DNA of 64,000 bases from Aphanomyces cochlioides (GCA_019828595.1 JAHQRK010000007.1:2666001-2730000), one strand, 5' to 3'. Positions 22,118-33,038 are shown, numbered from the stretch's first letter. Made by a program: numbers and translations. The notes: a model not told the origin generated them from the sequence alone.

Positions 22118-25100
22118 ATGTCCAACGCCAACAGCTGTTCCGAGCTCCGTGAGACCAACACTCACGGAGTCACCATCATTCCAGGTATTGTATCACCTCA
22201 CCCACTTTCGTCGTCCAATCAGGATGGCGGAAGTGGTGTGAGTAATGTCTCTACACCTAACCCTAGGGCCGAAGTGGAGGTCGAGTTCGACCCCAACAGC
22301 GTCTCTGGAGACCAATCTGCGTCTCGCTCCCCCAGCGCTTCACCTGGTGCTCCACTCGCCGGAGTTCCAGGGGGGGTCAACCTCAGTGGGTCAGCAGTGG
22401 TTGACCCCCAGACCACTGTCGTTAACTTGTCTAGCGAAGCCCTCACTCAGGAGGGCGAACCACTGGGGCCTTGTGCCTGTGGTGGCTGCTTCCCTGGACT
22501 CCAATTGGAGTCGATCCCCAGTGAAGGCGGCGAGAAAACGGGGTCCATGCCAGCCCTAGAGGCTACGAGGGCCCCCCCTATGGGCACACCCTGCGGTTCT
22601 GTCTACTTCCCCCAGGGGCCTCTTCGGAGGGGCGGGGGCGGTATCCCGATTTGGGTTCTCGCCGGAGCAATGGTGTACCCCAGTCACCGTGCTGCGGGGA
22701 TGGCATGGATTCCCCTTCTACCCCTGTCACTGGGGGTCTGGCCCCGGCCTTTCTCGTGACCAATGGGACTGAGCCAGCAGCCACCAACCGCGTCGCCCCC
22801 TGTGCTGAGCCTCCTAGAACGGGAGAGGAAGAAGAAAAATCTCAAGAGGACGTGGATATGGTCTCTGGAGACGCCGAGGGGAAGGATTCTACTGAAACCG
22901 AGGCCTTAACCGACGAGGGAAATACTCAAATTCACTCTGAGGTTGATGGGTCAGGCGACATTAACGGCCAAGCGAAGCCGTGTGATACTCCTGGAGAAGT
23001 TATTCAAGAGGAACAATCGACAAACAATGACAATGACCAGTCAAATCAAGACATTGTCGACAAATCCGTTGCTCAAGGAAATGGCGCTGTTGACCCTCCT
23101 TCCGCGGCAGACAAAATACAAGGCGATCAAGAGCAACAAAACGCTGAAAAGGCCAATCCATGGACGCAAAAGACTCCCGGCAAGGATTCAGCTTCGTCCA
23201 AGAAAGATTCCAAGCAAGGCAATGCCCCCAAAGGCGCGAAACATCGCAACACTGGTGCTCATGCTATTGCCGATGACGATATTGCGCGATGCGAGGCCAT
23301 GGCGGACGCATTCTACAAAGACTCTGGTGACATGGACGCCTTCATTGAAAACATTTTGCTCACTCCCCAGTCCCAAGTGTACGAGCTCACAGTCAAGTTG
23401 GGCGAAGCCTACAAGGACTGGTCCGAAAAAGTCATCTGCGATCAATTTGTCAAGGAAAATCCTGGTTCGTTATGGGGCTCCAAATTTCCGAACATTTTGA
23501 TCCACAAGAAGAACCCACAGACCATTGTGATCTCAAGTTACAACTTGTCTACGTGCGTGGAAATGGGAGGCACAACGTTTCGACTTGGTGGCAAAGACTT
23601 CCTGGTTCCCAAATACTCGCGTTATGGCAACAACTACTACGTTACGTTCAACAAGGTCAGTCACCCTTCGATGGCCAAGGCAATTGTCAAGAAAATGGCT
23701 GCATTGACCAAGTCAGTGATAGCAGCATTCAACCCTACTGCTGGTCAGAACATCAAGTCGCCGCATTTGAGAGTCATTTTCAAGTCGTCTGCGCCTCCTG
23801 CAGTGCTGGTGCCAAAATCCGGCGACGCACTACGCGAAATCACCATTACGGATCCGTCGGGTCAGCCTTTTGTCGTCGTGTTTCAGCACAAGATCGCTGC
23901 TCTGAACAAGACATTGCCTCCGTCGATTGTTTCACGACGTGCAGAGGCCAAGGCTGAAAAAGCGAAGGCAAAAGCGGCCAAGGCAGCGGCAAAATCTCCT
24001 CCGTCAGGAGAAAAAGAACCTGAACATGATGGAGACGATCATGATCAAGACCCTGGAACAAATGCGGAAGGCAAGGCCGACTCAACTGAGGCATCTGAAG
24101 ATGGTCAAGATGAACAACCACAGCCAACAGCTCCTTCTCATGGCTCTGATGTCGATATGTCTGGTGACAGCGATCCCCCTAACAACAATGGACAAGACAA
24201 ACAACAAGAAGATGTGGAAATGTCTACCAACGAATCGCCCGCTCTTGCTCCACCAAGTGAGCAGCCCAAGAACTCGCTGGACCTTCAATTGGTAACGGGC
24301 TACCGGTCTGGACCAGCTCCAAAACGTACTTTGCCTTCGTCCCCACGTTTGGATCCCCTGCCGACATCCAACCGTTTCCATATCCTCGAAGAAGACGACG
24401 TGGAACTCTCGTTTGAAGACTTTGCAGTGCCTCGAATTGTATTGGAAGATTCAAGTGCGCCACGCCCGAAAAAGACCAATGGCAAAGCGAAGAAACAACG
24501 ACTTAACAAGTCTGCTGCAGCCCACCTCGAATTGGCGAAGAAGATCATTCGAGACAAGAAAGTCGAAGGCAGTATCACCGAATGTCAACGCATTTTGCGA
24601 GATGATCCTCAGCTCGTTGCACATGCTATGTACGCACAAGATGAAGACCTCAGTTTGTTTCAGTCACTTGTTGCAACCAAGACTATTGAGCGCAAGATGG
24701 CTTTGTTAAAAGCTCAAGGCAAGCCTCACAACTACAAACATCACGTCAACTTCATGGCTCAATACAAGATTCACCCGTCAGAAATCTTGGAAGAATTGAC
24801 CACGGACATACCAGAGATCAAGCGCATCCTCTTTGCACTTGCTACGATTGACTTATTCCTCTCAAATCGGGCCCCAGACCTCTACACAAACTCGGAGGCA
24901 CTGGCTGTTCTATTGAACCAAGAAGCAACAAGATTGCCTGACACCAACTGCTTGACGGACTGGTCGCTGTTTGCTTTGATCGAAAACTTCAGCGACAATC
25001 TCGAGAAGTTCACTTTGCCGGCTCCCGTCTTGTCGGCCATCTCGATGCTCAAAAGCATCACCAACAATTACCACATCGACGAGCTCTGCAGCAAAGCTCA

Positions 25101-25158
25101 CCACTCCATGAACGCCGACGAAATTGATCCCCTCGATTTGGAGGACGATCAACTCTAA
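22118..25158 (+). pseudogene. ORF1 of copy F, one base missing; reference for ORF1 layout
   Basis: ATG at 22118, TAA ending at 25158. One C is missing in the run at about 22609-22613 (five instead of six), so the frame breaks after about 165 codons and resumes in the next frame. Predicted family protein about 1013 aa: a Ser/Pro/Gly-rich low-complexity N-terminus (1-200), an acidic Glu/Asp/Gln-rich stretch (240-370), a globular centre from about 400 to 600 (segments TIVISSYNLSTC and SPHLRVIFKSSAPP suggest a nucleic-acid-binding fold, not identified), an Ala/Lys-rich helix (607-628), a second acidic linker, a basic PKKTNGKAKKQR stretch (782-796, nuclear-localisation-like) and a helical C-terminal domain ending LDLEDDQL. 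No CCHC fingers are visible. Presumed RNA-binding partner of ORF2. Confidence 0.88.
22372..22409. repeat. Long inverted repeat near the 5' end of ORF1
   Basis: Arms GGGGGTCAACC and GGTTGACCCCC (11 bp, perfect) separated by 16 nt. The loop varies by 3 nt between copies: GCA is present in D, F and G and absent from P, I, J and L. Arms are identical in all copies. Could fold in the RNA near the 5' end. Confidence 0.85.
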
Positions 25159-25236
25159 GGCTTCTATCTCGTGCTTCAATCCATTTCAACCTCCCCTCTG
25201 ACCCCTCCATTCTACTCATTTTCATCTGTACTCGTG
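25159..25236 (+). promoter_or_regulatory. 78-nt pyrimidine-rich gap between ORF1 and ORF2
   Basis: Almost entirely C and T on the sense strand (for example CCTCCCCTCTGACCCCTCC), conserved in all copies that keep this region. It separates the ORF1 TAA from the ORF2 ATG, which is preceded by an in-frame GTG. ORF2 must be translated from the same RNA, by reinitiation or internal entry; the gap is the obvious candidate site. F differs from the other copies by CTCGTG in place of CCCCTG. Function is inference. Confidence 0.6.
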
Positions 25237-28200
25237 ATGATTGACAACAACTTCTCCGATGTCCCAACTGAACTCGTGGACTGGGACCCACAAATCATCT
25301 CCCTCAACACCAATGGCTTCTCCAACAGTCATCGGTACATCCTCGACAAACTATCAAGTGTTCACGACGTTTCCTTTATCCAAGAAACCCGTTTCCGCAC
25401 GCCAAGTCTCCACGACCGTGTTGCGTTCCATTGGCAACGCATCACAAACCACGAAGGCTCTTTGTTCTTTGAAGAGCCTATTTACCCTGAAGTATCCACG
25501 TCGCCAGCCACTGGAGGTCTGGCTACGTTGATACATCCTCACTCTCCTTTGAAGAACGCCACTCAAGTCCCTCATGACAACCCAGTGCTTCGTGGTCGTT
25601 ATCTACAAGTGCGATGTACTCTGGGTCCACTGACAGTCGTTCTCCACAATATCTATGCGCCGGCAGCCTTCCAAGAACGAGCAAGTTACTTCGAAGAATT
25701 GCCACGCGACTTTCCTCCACATGCGCTCCACATTGTTGGAGGAGATTTCAACTGCACTCTCAACAAAGATTTGGATTCGTTGAGACCCAGTACCTCCACC
25801 ATGGCCGGCACCCTTCAACTGGAACAATGGATGCACAGTTTGTCTCTGGTGGATCTGTTTCGCCGTCAAAACCCCATGGCAAGAACCTTCACAAGTCCCA
25901 CACTCACCAACCGACTTGACTACATCTTTTGTTCGTCCACCTTGGCGGGTCTTCGTCATTGGAAGGCGACGCACATGCCACACGTTCCACAGGCTGACCA
26001 CGTGGCTTGTCGTATCATCACAAAGCGTCAAACATTGCGCCATGGCTCTGGATCATGGAAAGCTCCAACTTGGCTACTTCGTCTACCACGAGCGGCCGAG
26101 ATTGTTCATGGATGTCTGGATCGATTTTTGGACAAGTCTCCAACATTCCACAATATCTCCAAGGCCTACGACATGCTGGTCAATGATATCCGCTCCCAAC
26201 TCAAAGAATTCCATTCTCAACGATTGGAGAAACAACATCTGCCGTTGAAGAAGTTAGCTGTCGAGATCGCTTCGCTTTTGCAAGTCCCCAACATGCGTCA
26301 AGATGCAGTGCTGGTGGATCGAGTGCGAGACCTTCAAAAGCAAATTCACGAGCTGCAAGATCGAGACAAGCAGTTTCGTCAAGACCAGGCGTTCCAACTT
26401 CACTTGTACAAAGCAGAGCGCTCGTCCAAGTTCCACTTCATGTCCCCTGTCCCTACCCCCTTGAAGAAGACAGTCTTCAAAGAGTTGGTGGATGTCAATG
26501 GAAATGTTGTCTCCAATCAACAAGGCATGTCTGACGTCCTGGTCGACTACTACAAGGACTTGTTTGCAGCTCCCGAGGTGCAGCGATCTGGAGACGAAGT
26601 GTCGTCATTTCTGACCCCATTGACTCGACACAAGCAACTGCCAGAGCAAGCCCAGAAAGAGCTGTCGGCTCCCTTGCGCGCCAACGAGTTCTATCATGCT
26701 ATTCGACACAGCAGTTCGAACTCAGCGCCAGGTCCCAACGCTCTGCCATTCGAAGTCCTCAAACTTGCACCTCACAAGTGGTCGTTGGTATTGGAGCTGC
26801 TATTCACACACCAGCTCCATTCTCACCCTCGCTTGACTCCCATGCAACTTGTCAGTACGCTGGTGTTGCTGCACAAGAAAGGCCCCAAGTCACAAGCCAA
26901 GAACTATCGGCCCATTAGCCTACTCAACACGGATGTGAAAATCCTGACGAGTATTCTGGCTTATCGACTCCAGCGCCACATTCGACACATCATCCACCCG
27001 GACCAGCAAGGCTTTATCCGTCGAAGCAATATCCAAACCAATATTGCACGACTGGATGACATGCTGCACCACATCAAACTACACAGTCCGTCCTCGATGG
27101 TGGCACTGCTTGACTTTGAGAAAGCTTTTGATCGCGTGGACCACGCGTACTTGCTCCGCGTCCTCCGTCACTATGGCTTTCCCGAAACCTTTGTTGACAT
27201 GGTTCGCGTACTGTACTCGGGCCGCAAGTCTCGCATCTTGGTGAACGGCTTCTTGTCCAAGCCAGTTCACATCTCACGCGGTGTGTTGCAAGGTGATCCA
27301 CTGTCGCCACTTCTGTTTGTGATCGCTTTGGAACCGATGTGCCAACTCCTACGGCAACACTCCAACTATGGCATCAAGTGTGGGGATCGCTACCACACTG
27401 GGAGTTACTTTGCCGACGACTCGCAACTCTATGCGGCAAATGAGACGTGCCTCCACCGGCAGCTTGCATTGGTTCAAACCTTTTGCGACAAGTCTGGTTT
27501 CCGACTCAACGTAGACAAGACCCAAATTCTGACCTACAGCCAGTTGAATGGGAACCTTGCCTCACTACAAGTTACTTCCGACAGTCCCGTGAAGGCTCTT
27601 GGTATCTTGGTTGCGCCCAATCTTTCTCCATTGGCACGTTTCAATTACGTGTTTGAGAAGTTTGTGGCTCGCTTGTCTTTGTGGCTCTACAAGGCTCGAA
27701 CCATGGCCGGAAAAGTCACTATCCTGCACAGCATATGTCTGCCTGTGTTATGGTACCAACTGGCTTTTGTCCCTGCCGACAAAGACCTGGCCAAAAAGAT
27801 CGACAAGGCCATGCTTCAATTTATGCATGGTGAAGAAATCAACCCATCCTCCTCTGTCCATGGCCTCCGTTTGATCAAAAAGGAGATCATATTCATGCCG
27901 AAGAAGTCCGGTGGCTTAGGCCTGCACCATGCACTTGCTTTATGGCAACAACACAACCGCTCTGTCATGATCAGATGCATTCAAGCCATCACCACCCCAC
28001 CCCGCAAGTCTGCCATGTCCGCCTGGATTACGCCGGGCTATACTCTCCTCGAGAAGGCTTTTCATCCATGGGGTTCCCCCCGAGATCTCCTCTTGGCGAA
28101 TGGCTCTTCTGCATTCATCAGACAACTGTACAAGAATCCCAATATCACTCCAATGTGGAAAGCCTTATTGAGTAGCTGGTTTGAATCCCGCTGGACTCCG

Positions 28201-29292
28201 TACGGCTGTCCAAATCACATCTCATCTTTGGATGTTCCCCTTTGGCACAACTCGTATCTGCCTGGACTCGAAGACCTATACGATCAGTGCTCTACATCGA
28301 CGCAAGACCAAGCCAATGTATTGGCTTCGCTTCACATCACGAAGTTGTCGCATTTGTTGACTCCGTGTCAGCGAGTTTGGCCAGCTTCGATCTTGTTCGA
28401 CAAAATCAACCGTGCCTGCCGCCAAGCCAATTTTGTCCCTCCAACGAAACAATGGATCTCAATCTTGGTGACCAAGTTATCACGATTGTTTGAGATTGTT
28501 TCTGAAGAGGATGCTCCCGTGTTCCACTTGCCGACGCCAAGCTCTGAATGGATGGAATGGCACTGGATGATTCACCCTGACTCGAGTCCGATCTTGTTGG
28601 CGTTTGCGACTTCGAAATCGGCTAAGATCAGAGCTTCTCCAGCTATCAGCTCGTCCATTCTTCCTACCAAGCATCTCAACCTGCCATCCAACTTTTATGA
28701 AGACCCCAAGCGCCTTACCCAACTTGCCGCCTTCCTCCAACCCGACCACATTCTCCCTCGATATGGAGAGTTCATTTTCAAGACCCTTCTCCGCGCCAAC
28801 GCCATGCAATATCTGTTTCAGTACCAAGACCCCAAGCCGACGTGTGTCTTCTGTCGTGTCAATGAGACGTACGAGCATTTCCTGTTCTCTTGTGGATATG
28901 GTCAATCTGTTTGGTATTCCTTCAAGACAATCCAGCGACTGCTCGAGTGTTCCTTTCCGTCCACGTGTCTGGAAATGTTCTACGAGACGCCCAAGCCGTC
29001 CGATGGATACTACATCCGTGGCTATCTGAAGATCTGGCCGATTGTCCGAGCCTGCGTGTATTATCAAATATGGCTCCAACGTGCCGATCGCACCTTTCGA
29101 CCCGACCTCACAGCGAAGAGTCCGATGGAAGTTGCCATTCATGCTGCCTCTTTGATCAAGCTACATCTACAACAGCTCCTGGTTGATCTCCCTCTCAAGA
29201 AGGGATACACCAAGGTATTCAATGTGCTCAAGCATCTATCTTCGGACCCCTGGTTACGTCAACACGCCATTCCTGACAGCGTCGTTTCATGA
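25237..29292 (+). CDS. ORF2 of copy F: endonuclease-reverse transcriptase, intact (1351 aa)
   Basis: Complete open frame with all catalytic landmarks. Endonuclease: L23-G27, E50, D170 and N172, D228, D254-H255. RT: motif A Asp 626, QGDPLSP from 685, FADD Asp 727/728. CCHC knuckle at Cys1203, Cys1206, His1214, Cys1219. The start is the ATG at 25237 (MIDNNFSD); an upstream GTG-initiated extension into the gap is an artefact of a local base change. F has Met-Ala-Arg-Thr at about 214-217 where most copies have Val-Ala-Arg-Ala. The intact ORF2 sits downstream of a frameshifted ORF1 and the copy lacks the first 50 nt, so autonomous transcription is doubtful. Confidence 0.95.
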   Translation: MIDNNFSDVPTELVDWDPQIISLNTNGFSNSHRYILDKLSSVHDVSFIQETRFRTPSLHDRVAFHWQRITNHEGSLFFEEPIYPEVSTSPATGGLATLIHPHSPLKNATQVPHDNPVLRGRYLQVRCTLGPLTVVLHNIYAPAAFQERASYFEELPRDFPPHALHIVGGDFNCTLNKDLDSLRPSTSTMAGTLQLEQWMHSLSLVDLFRRQNPMARTFTSPTLTNRLDYIFCSSTLAGLRHWKATHMPHVPQADHVACRIITKRQTLRHGSGSWKAPTWLLRLPRAAEIVHGCLDRFLDKSPTFHNISKAYDMLVNDIRSQLKEFHSQRLEKQHLPLKKLAVEIASLLQVPNMRQDAVLVDRVRDLQKQIHELQDRDKQFRQDQAFQLHLYKAERSSKFHFMSPVPTPLKKTVFKELVDVNGNVVSNQQGMSDVLVDYYKDLFAAPEVQRSGDEVSSFLTPLTRHKQLPEQAQKELSAPLRANEFYHAIRHSSSNSAPGPNALPFEVLKLAPHKWSLVLELLFTHQLHSHPRLTPMQLVSTLVLLHKKGPKSQAKNYRPISLLNTDVKILTSILAYRLQRHIRHIIHPDQQGFIRRSNIQTNIARLDDMLHHIKLHSPSSMVALLDFEKAFDRVDHAYLLRVLRHYGFPETFVDMVRVLYSGRKSRILVNGFLSKPVHISRGVLQGDPLSPLLFVIALEPMCQLLRQHSNYGIKCGDRYHTGSYFADDSQLYAANETCLHRQLALVQTFCDKSGFRLNVDKTQILTYSQLNGNLASLQVTSDSPVKALGILVAPNLSPLARFNYVFEKFVARLSLWLYKARTMAGKVTILHSICLPVLWYQLAFVPADKDLAKKIDKAMLQFMHGEEINPSSSVHGLRLIKKEIIFMPKKSGGLGLHHALALWQQHNRSVMIRCIQAITTPPRKSAMSAWITPGYTLLEKAFHPWGSPRDLLLANGSSAFIRQLYKNPNITPMWKALLSSWFESRWTPYGCPNHISSLDVPLWHNSYLPGLEDLYDQCSTSTQDQANVLASLHITKLSHLLTPCQRVWPASILFDKINRACRQANFVPPTKQWISILVTKLSRLFEIVSEEDAPVFHLPTPSSEWMEWHWMIHPDSSPILLAFATSKSAKIRASPAISSSILPTKHLNLPSNFYEDPKRLTQLAAFLQPDHILPRYGEFIFKTLLRANAMQYLFQYQDPKPTCVFCRVNETYEHFLFSCGYGQSVWYSFKTIQRLLECSFPSTCLEMFYETPKPSDGYYIRGYLKIWPIVRACVYYQIWLQRADRTFRPDLTAKSPMEVAIHAASLIKLHLQQLLVDLPLKKGYTKVFNVLKHLSSDPWLRQHAIPDSVVS

Positions 29293-29438
29293 GTGAGCTA
29301 ACAGCTCACTCACTTCATCTCCTGTTCAATGACCACTTTGCCATATTCTGTTTTCCAAGTTCTATTTATACAGTACGAGGCAAATTAGTAAGTCATTAGG
29401 GCCTTTGCTCAAAAATAAGGTTAATACAACTCATTTAA
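29293..29438 (+). other. 3' UTR of copy F
   Basis: 146 nt; stop-codon hairpin at 29291-29311 (9-bp stem, loop AAC), 5'-end complement at 29373-29393, terminal TTTAA at 29438 followed by CC of the next copy. Confidence 0.88.
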
Positions 29439-31644
29439 CCAACAGCGTCTCTGGAGACCAATCTGCGTCTCGCTCCCCCAGCGCTTCACCTGGTGCTCCA
29501 CTCGCCGGAGTTCCAGGGGGGGTCAACCTCAGTGGGTCAGCAGTGGTTGACCCCCAGACCACTGTCGTTAACTTGTCTAGCGAAGCCCTCACTCAGGAGG
29601 GCGAACCACTGGGGCCTTGTGCCTGTGGTGGCTGCTTCCCTGGACTCCAATTGGAGTCGATCCCCAGTGAAGGCGGCGAGAAAACGGGGTCCATGCCAGC
29701 CCTAGAGGCTACGAGGGCCCCCCCTATGGGCACACCCTGCGGTTCTGTCTACTTCCCCCCAGGGGCCTCTTCGGAGGGGCGGGGGCGGTATCCCGATTTG
29801 GGTTCTCGCCGGAGCAATGGTGTACCCCAGTCACCGTGCTGCGGGGATGGCATGGATTCCCCTTCTACCCCTGTCACTGGGGGTCTGGCCCCGGCCTTTC
29901 TCGTGACCAATGGGACTGAGCCAGCAGCCACCAACCGCGTCGCCCCCTGTGCTGAGCCTCCTAGAACGGGAGAGGAAGAAGAAAAATCTCAAGAGGACGT
30001 GGATATGGTCTCTGGAGACGCCGAGGGGAAGGATTCTACTGAAACCGAGGCCTTAACCGACGAGGGAAATACTCAAATTCACTCTGAGGTTGATGGGTCA
30101 GGCGACATTAACGGCCAAGCGAAGCCGTGTGATACTCCTGGAGAAGTTATTCAAGAGGAACAATCGACAAACAATGACAATGACCAGTCAAATCAAGACA
30201 TTGTCGACAAATCCGTTGCTCAAGGAAATGGCGCTGTTGATCCTCCTACCGCGGCAGACAAAATACAAGGCGATCAAGAGCAACAAAACGCTGAAAAGGC
30301 CAATCCATGGACGCAAAAGACTCCCGGCAAGGATTCAGCTTCGTCCAAGAAAGATTCCAAGCAAGGCAATGCCCCCAAAGGCGCGAAACATCGCAACACT
30401 GGTGCTCATGCTATTGCCGATGACGATATTGCGCGATGCGAGGCCATGGCGGACGCATTCTACAAAGACTCTGGTGACATGGACGCCTTCATTGAAAACA
30501 TTTTGCTCACCCCCCAGTCCCAAGTGTACGAGCTCACAGTCAAGTTGGGCGAAGGCTACAAGGACTGGTCCGAAAAAGTCATCTGCGATCAATTTGTCAA
30601 GGAAAATCCTGGTTCGTTATGGGGCTCCAAATTTCCGAACATTTTGATCCACAAGAAGAACCCACAGACCATTGTGATCTCAAGTTACAACTTGTCTACG
30701 TGCGTGGAAATGGGAGGCACAACGTTTCGACTTGGTGGCAAAGACTTCCTGGTTCCCAAGTACTCGCGTTATGGCAACAACTACTACGTTACGTTCAACA
30801 AGGTCAGTCACCCTTCGATGGCCAAGGCAATTGTCAAGAAAATGGCTGCATTGACCAAGTCAGTGATAGCAGCATTCAACCCTACTGCTGGTCAGAACAT
30901 CAAGTCGCCGCATTTGAGAGTCATTTTCAAGTCGTCTGCGCCTCCTGCAGTGCTGGTGCCAAAATCCGGCGACGCACTACGCGAAATCACCATTACGGAT
31001 CCGTCGGGTCAGCCTTTTGTCGTCGTGTTTCAGCACAAGATCGCTGCTCTGAACAAGACATTGCCTCCGTCGATTGTTTCACGACGTGCAGAGGCCAAGG
31101 CTGAAAAAGCGAAGGCAAAAGCGGCCAAGGCAGCGGCAAAATCTCCTCCGTCAGGAGAAAAAAAAAAAAAAAAAAAAGAACCTGAACATGATGGAGACGA
31201 TCATGATCAAGACCCTGGAACAAATGCGGAAGGCGAGGCCGACTCAACTGAGGCATCTGGAGATGGTCAAGATGAACAACCACAACCAACAGCTCCTTCT
31301 CATGGCTCTGATGTCGATATGTCTGGTGACAGCGATCCCCCTAACAACAATGGACAAGACAAACAACAAGAAGATGTGGAAATGTCTACCAACGAATCGC
31401 CCGCTCTTGCTCCACCAAGTGAGCAGCCCAAGAACTCGCTGGACCTTCAATTGGTAACGGGCTACCGGTCTGGACCAGCTCCAAAACGTACTTTGCCTTC
31501 GTCCCCACGTTTGGATCCCCTGCCGACATCCAACCGTTTTCATATCCTCGAAGAAGACGACGTGGAACTCTCGTTTGAAGACTTTGCAGTGCCTCGAATT
31601 GTATTGGAAGATTCAAGTGCGCCACGCCCGAAAAAGACCAAAGG
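29439..31644 (+). mobile_element. LINE copy G, first part (continues at 57932)
   Basis: Begins CCAACAGCG directly after the 3' end of F, the signature of an insertion into G at that site; the more 5' part of G is not in the window. Interrupted at 31644 by copy H with a short 7-bp TSD (CCAAAGG at 31638-31644 and 57932-57938). Confidence 0.9.
29439..31644 (+). pseudogene. ORF1 of copy G, part 1, with expanded A-tract
   Basis: Open without frameshift from the junction to the H insertion, then continues in the same frame at 57939-58614. Contains a run of 20 A at 31158-31177 where most copies have 5; the 15 extra bases add five lysines in frame after PPSGE. The N-terminal roughly 60 residues are missing. 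Confidence 0.88.
31158..31177 (+). repeat. A20 tract within ORF1 (expanded from A5)
   Basis: Other copies read GGAGAAAAAGAACC. The expansion is in frame here (+15) but out of frame in copy J (38313-38329). Compare these as independent slippage events or as homopolymer errors in the assembly. Confidence 0.9.
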
Positions 31645-33038
31645 ACATCATCCACCCGGACCAGCAAGGCTTTATCCGTCGAAGCAATATCCAAACCAAT
31701 ATTGCACGACTGGATGACATGCTGCACCACATCAAACTACACAGTCCGTCCTCGATGGTGGCACTGCTTGACTTTGAGAAAGCTTTTGATCGCGTGGACC
31801 ACGCGTACTTGCTCCGCGTCCTCCGTCACTATGGCTTTCCCGAAACCTTTGTTGACATGGTTCGCGTACTGTACTCGGGCCGCAAGTCTCGCATCTTGGT
31901 GAACGGCTTCTTGTCCAAGCCAGTTCACATCTCACGCGGTGTGTTGCAAGGTGATCCACTGTCGCCACTTCTGTTTGTGATCGCTTTGGAACCGATGTGC
32001 CAACTCCTACGGCAACACTCCAACTATGGCATCAAGTGTGGGGATCGCTACCACACTGGGAGTTACTTTGCCGACGACTCGCAACTCTATGCTGCAAATG
32101 AGACGTGCCTCCACCGGCAGCTTGCATTGGTTCAAACCTTTTGCGACAAGTCTGGTTTCCGACTCAACGTAGACAAGACCCAAATTCTGACCTACAGCCA
32201 GTTGAATGGGAACCTTGCCTCACTACAAGTTACTTCCGACAGTCCCGTGAAGGCTCTTGGTATCTTGGTTGCGCCCAATCTTTCTCCATTGGCACGTTTC
32301 AATTACGTGTTTGAGAAGTTTGTGGCTCGCTTGTCTTTGTGGCTCTACAAGGCTCGAACCATGGCCGGAAAAGTCACTATCCTGCACAGCATATGTCTGC
32401 CTGTGTTATGGTACCAACTGGCTTTTGTCCCTGCCGACAAAGACCTGGCCAAAAAGATCGACAAGGCCATGCTTCAATTTATGCATGGTGAAGAAATCAA
32501 CCCATCCTCCTCTGTCCATGGCCTCCGTTTGATCAAAAAGGAGATCATATTCATGCCGAAGAAGTCCTGTGGCTTAGGCCTGCACCATGCACTTGCTTTA
32601 TGGCAACAACACAACCGCTCTGTCATGATCAGATGCATTCAAGCCATCACCACCCCACCCCGCAAGTCTGCCATGTCCGCCTGGATTACGCCGGGCTATA
32701 CTCTCCTCGAGAAGGCTTTTCATCCATGGGGTTCCCCCCGAGATCTCCTCTTGGCAAATGGCTCTTCTGCATTCATCAGACAACTGTACAAGAATCCCAA
32801 TATCACTCCAATGTGGAAAGCCTTATTGAGTAGCTGGTTTGAATCCCGCTGGACTCCGTACGGCTGTCCAAATCACATCTCATCTTTGGATGTTCCCCTT
32901 TGGCACAACTCGTATCTGCCTGGACTCGAAGACCTATACGATCAGTGCTCTACATCGACGCAAGACCAAGCCAATGTATTGGCTTCGCTTCACATCACGA
33001 AGTTGTCGCATTTGTTGACTCCGTGTCAGCGAGTTTGG
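31645..33038 (+). mobile_element. LINE copy H, 5'-truncated, first part (continues at 56860)
   Basis: Starts inside ORF2 at codon 584 (ACATCATCC), so endonuclease and ORF1 were never present. Interrupted at 33038 by minus-strand copy I; H resumes with the right TSD of I at 56858-56873. 5' truncation is common in LINEs when reverse transcription stops early. Confidence 0.93.
31645..33038 (+). pseudogene. ORF2 fragment of copy H, part 1 (RT domain)
   Basis: Carries the RT from motif 3 onward, including LDFEKAFD, QGDPLSP and FADD, in an open frame. A Gly-to-Cys change occurs in the KKSGGLGL segment (KKSCGLGL). Completed by 56860-57785. No start codon of its own; the apparent upstream Met lies out of frame in ORF1 of G. 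Confidence 0.9.
33023..33038. repeat. Target-site duplication of copy I (left copy)
   Basis: GTGTCAGCGAGTTTGG, repeated at 56858-56873 on the far side of I, 23.8 kb away. Two bases overlap the element's own 5' end, so the true length is 14-16 bp. Confidence 0.95.

Larger units (their letters stand above)
22107..29438 (+). mobile_element. LINE copy F, nearly full length (lacks first 50 nt), possible recombinant
   Basis: Runs from element nt 51 to the 3' end at 29438. Left flank is copy C and right flank is copy G starting with CCAACAGCG; no TSD pair can be drawn between them. The parsimonious reading is that the left end of one plus-strand insertion has been joined to the right end of another by recombination within their common sequence, or that an assembly has collapsed two copies. 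The hairpin variant (loop AAC closed by T-A) is shared with D. Confidence 0.88.

Noticed and set aside
7367..22500. A large target-site duplication of about 390 bp around C (P and the start of F share that stretch)
   Set aside because: P and F differ by several substitutions and a 3-nt indel in the shared part, so they are different copies; all closed TSDs here are 7-17 bp.
25171..25236. N-terminal extension of ORF2 in copy F starting at GTG
   Set aside because: It depends on a local base change in F, lies in the pyrimidine-rich gap and is absent from other copies; the conserved start is the ATG at 25237.
29293..29330. Bacterial-type rho-independent terminator
   Set aside because: The hairpin after the ORF2 stop lacks a following T-run and the context is a eukaryotic retrotransposon.
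31158..31177. Poly(A) tail of an inserted LINE
   Set aside because: The A20 run is inside an uninterrupted ORF1 with element sequence on both sides; true 3' ends in this family end in TTTAA without A-tail.
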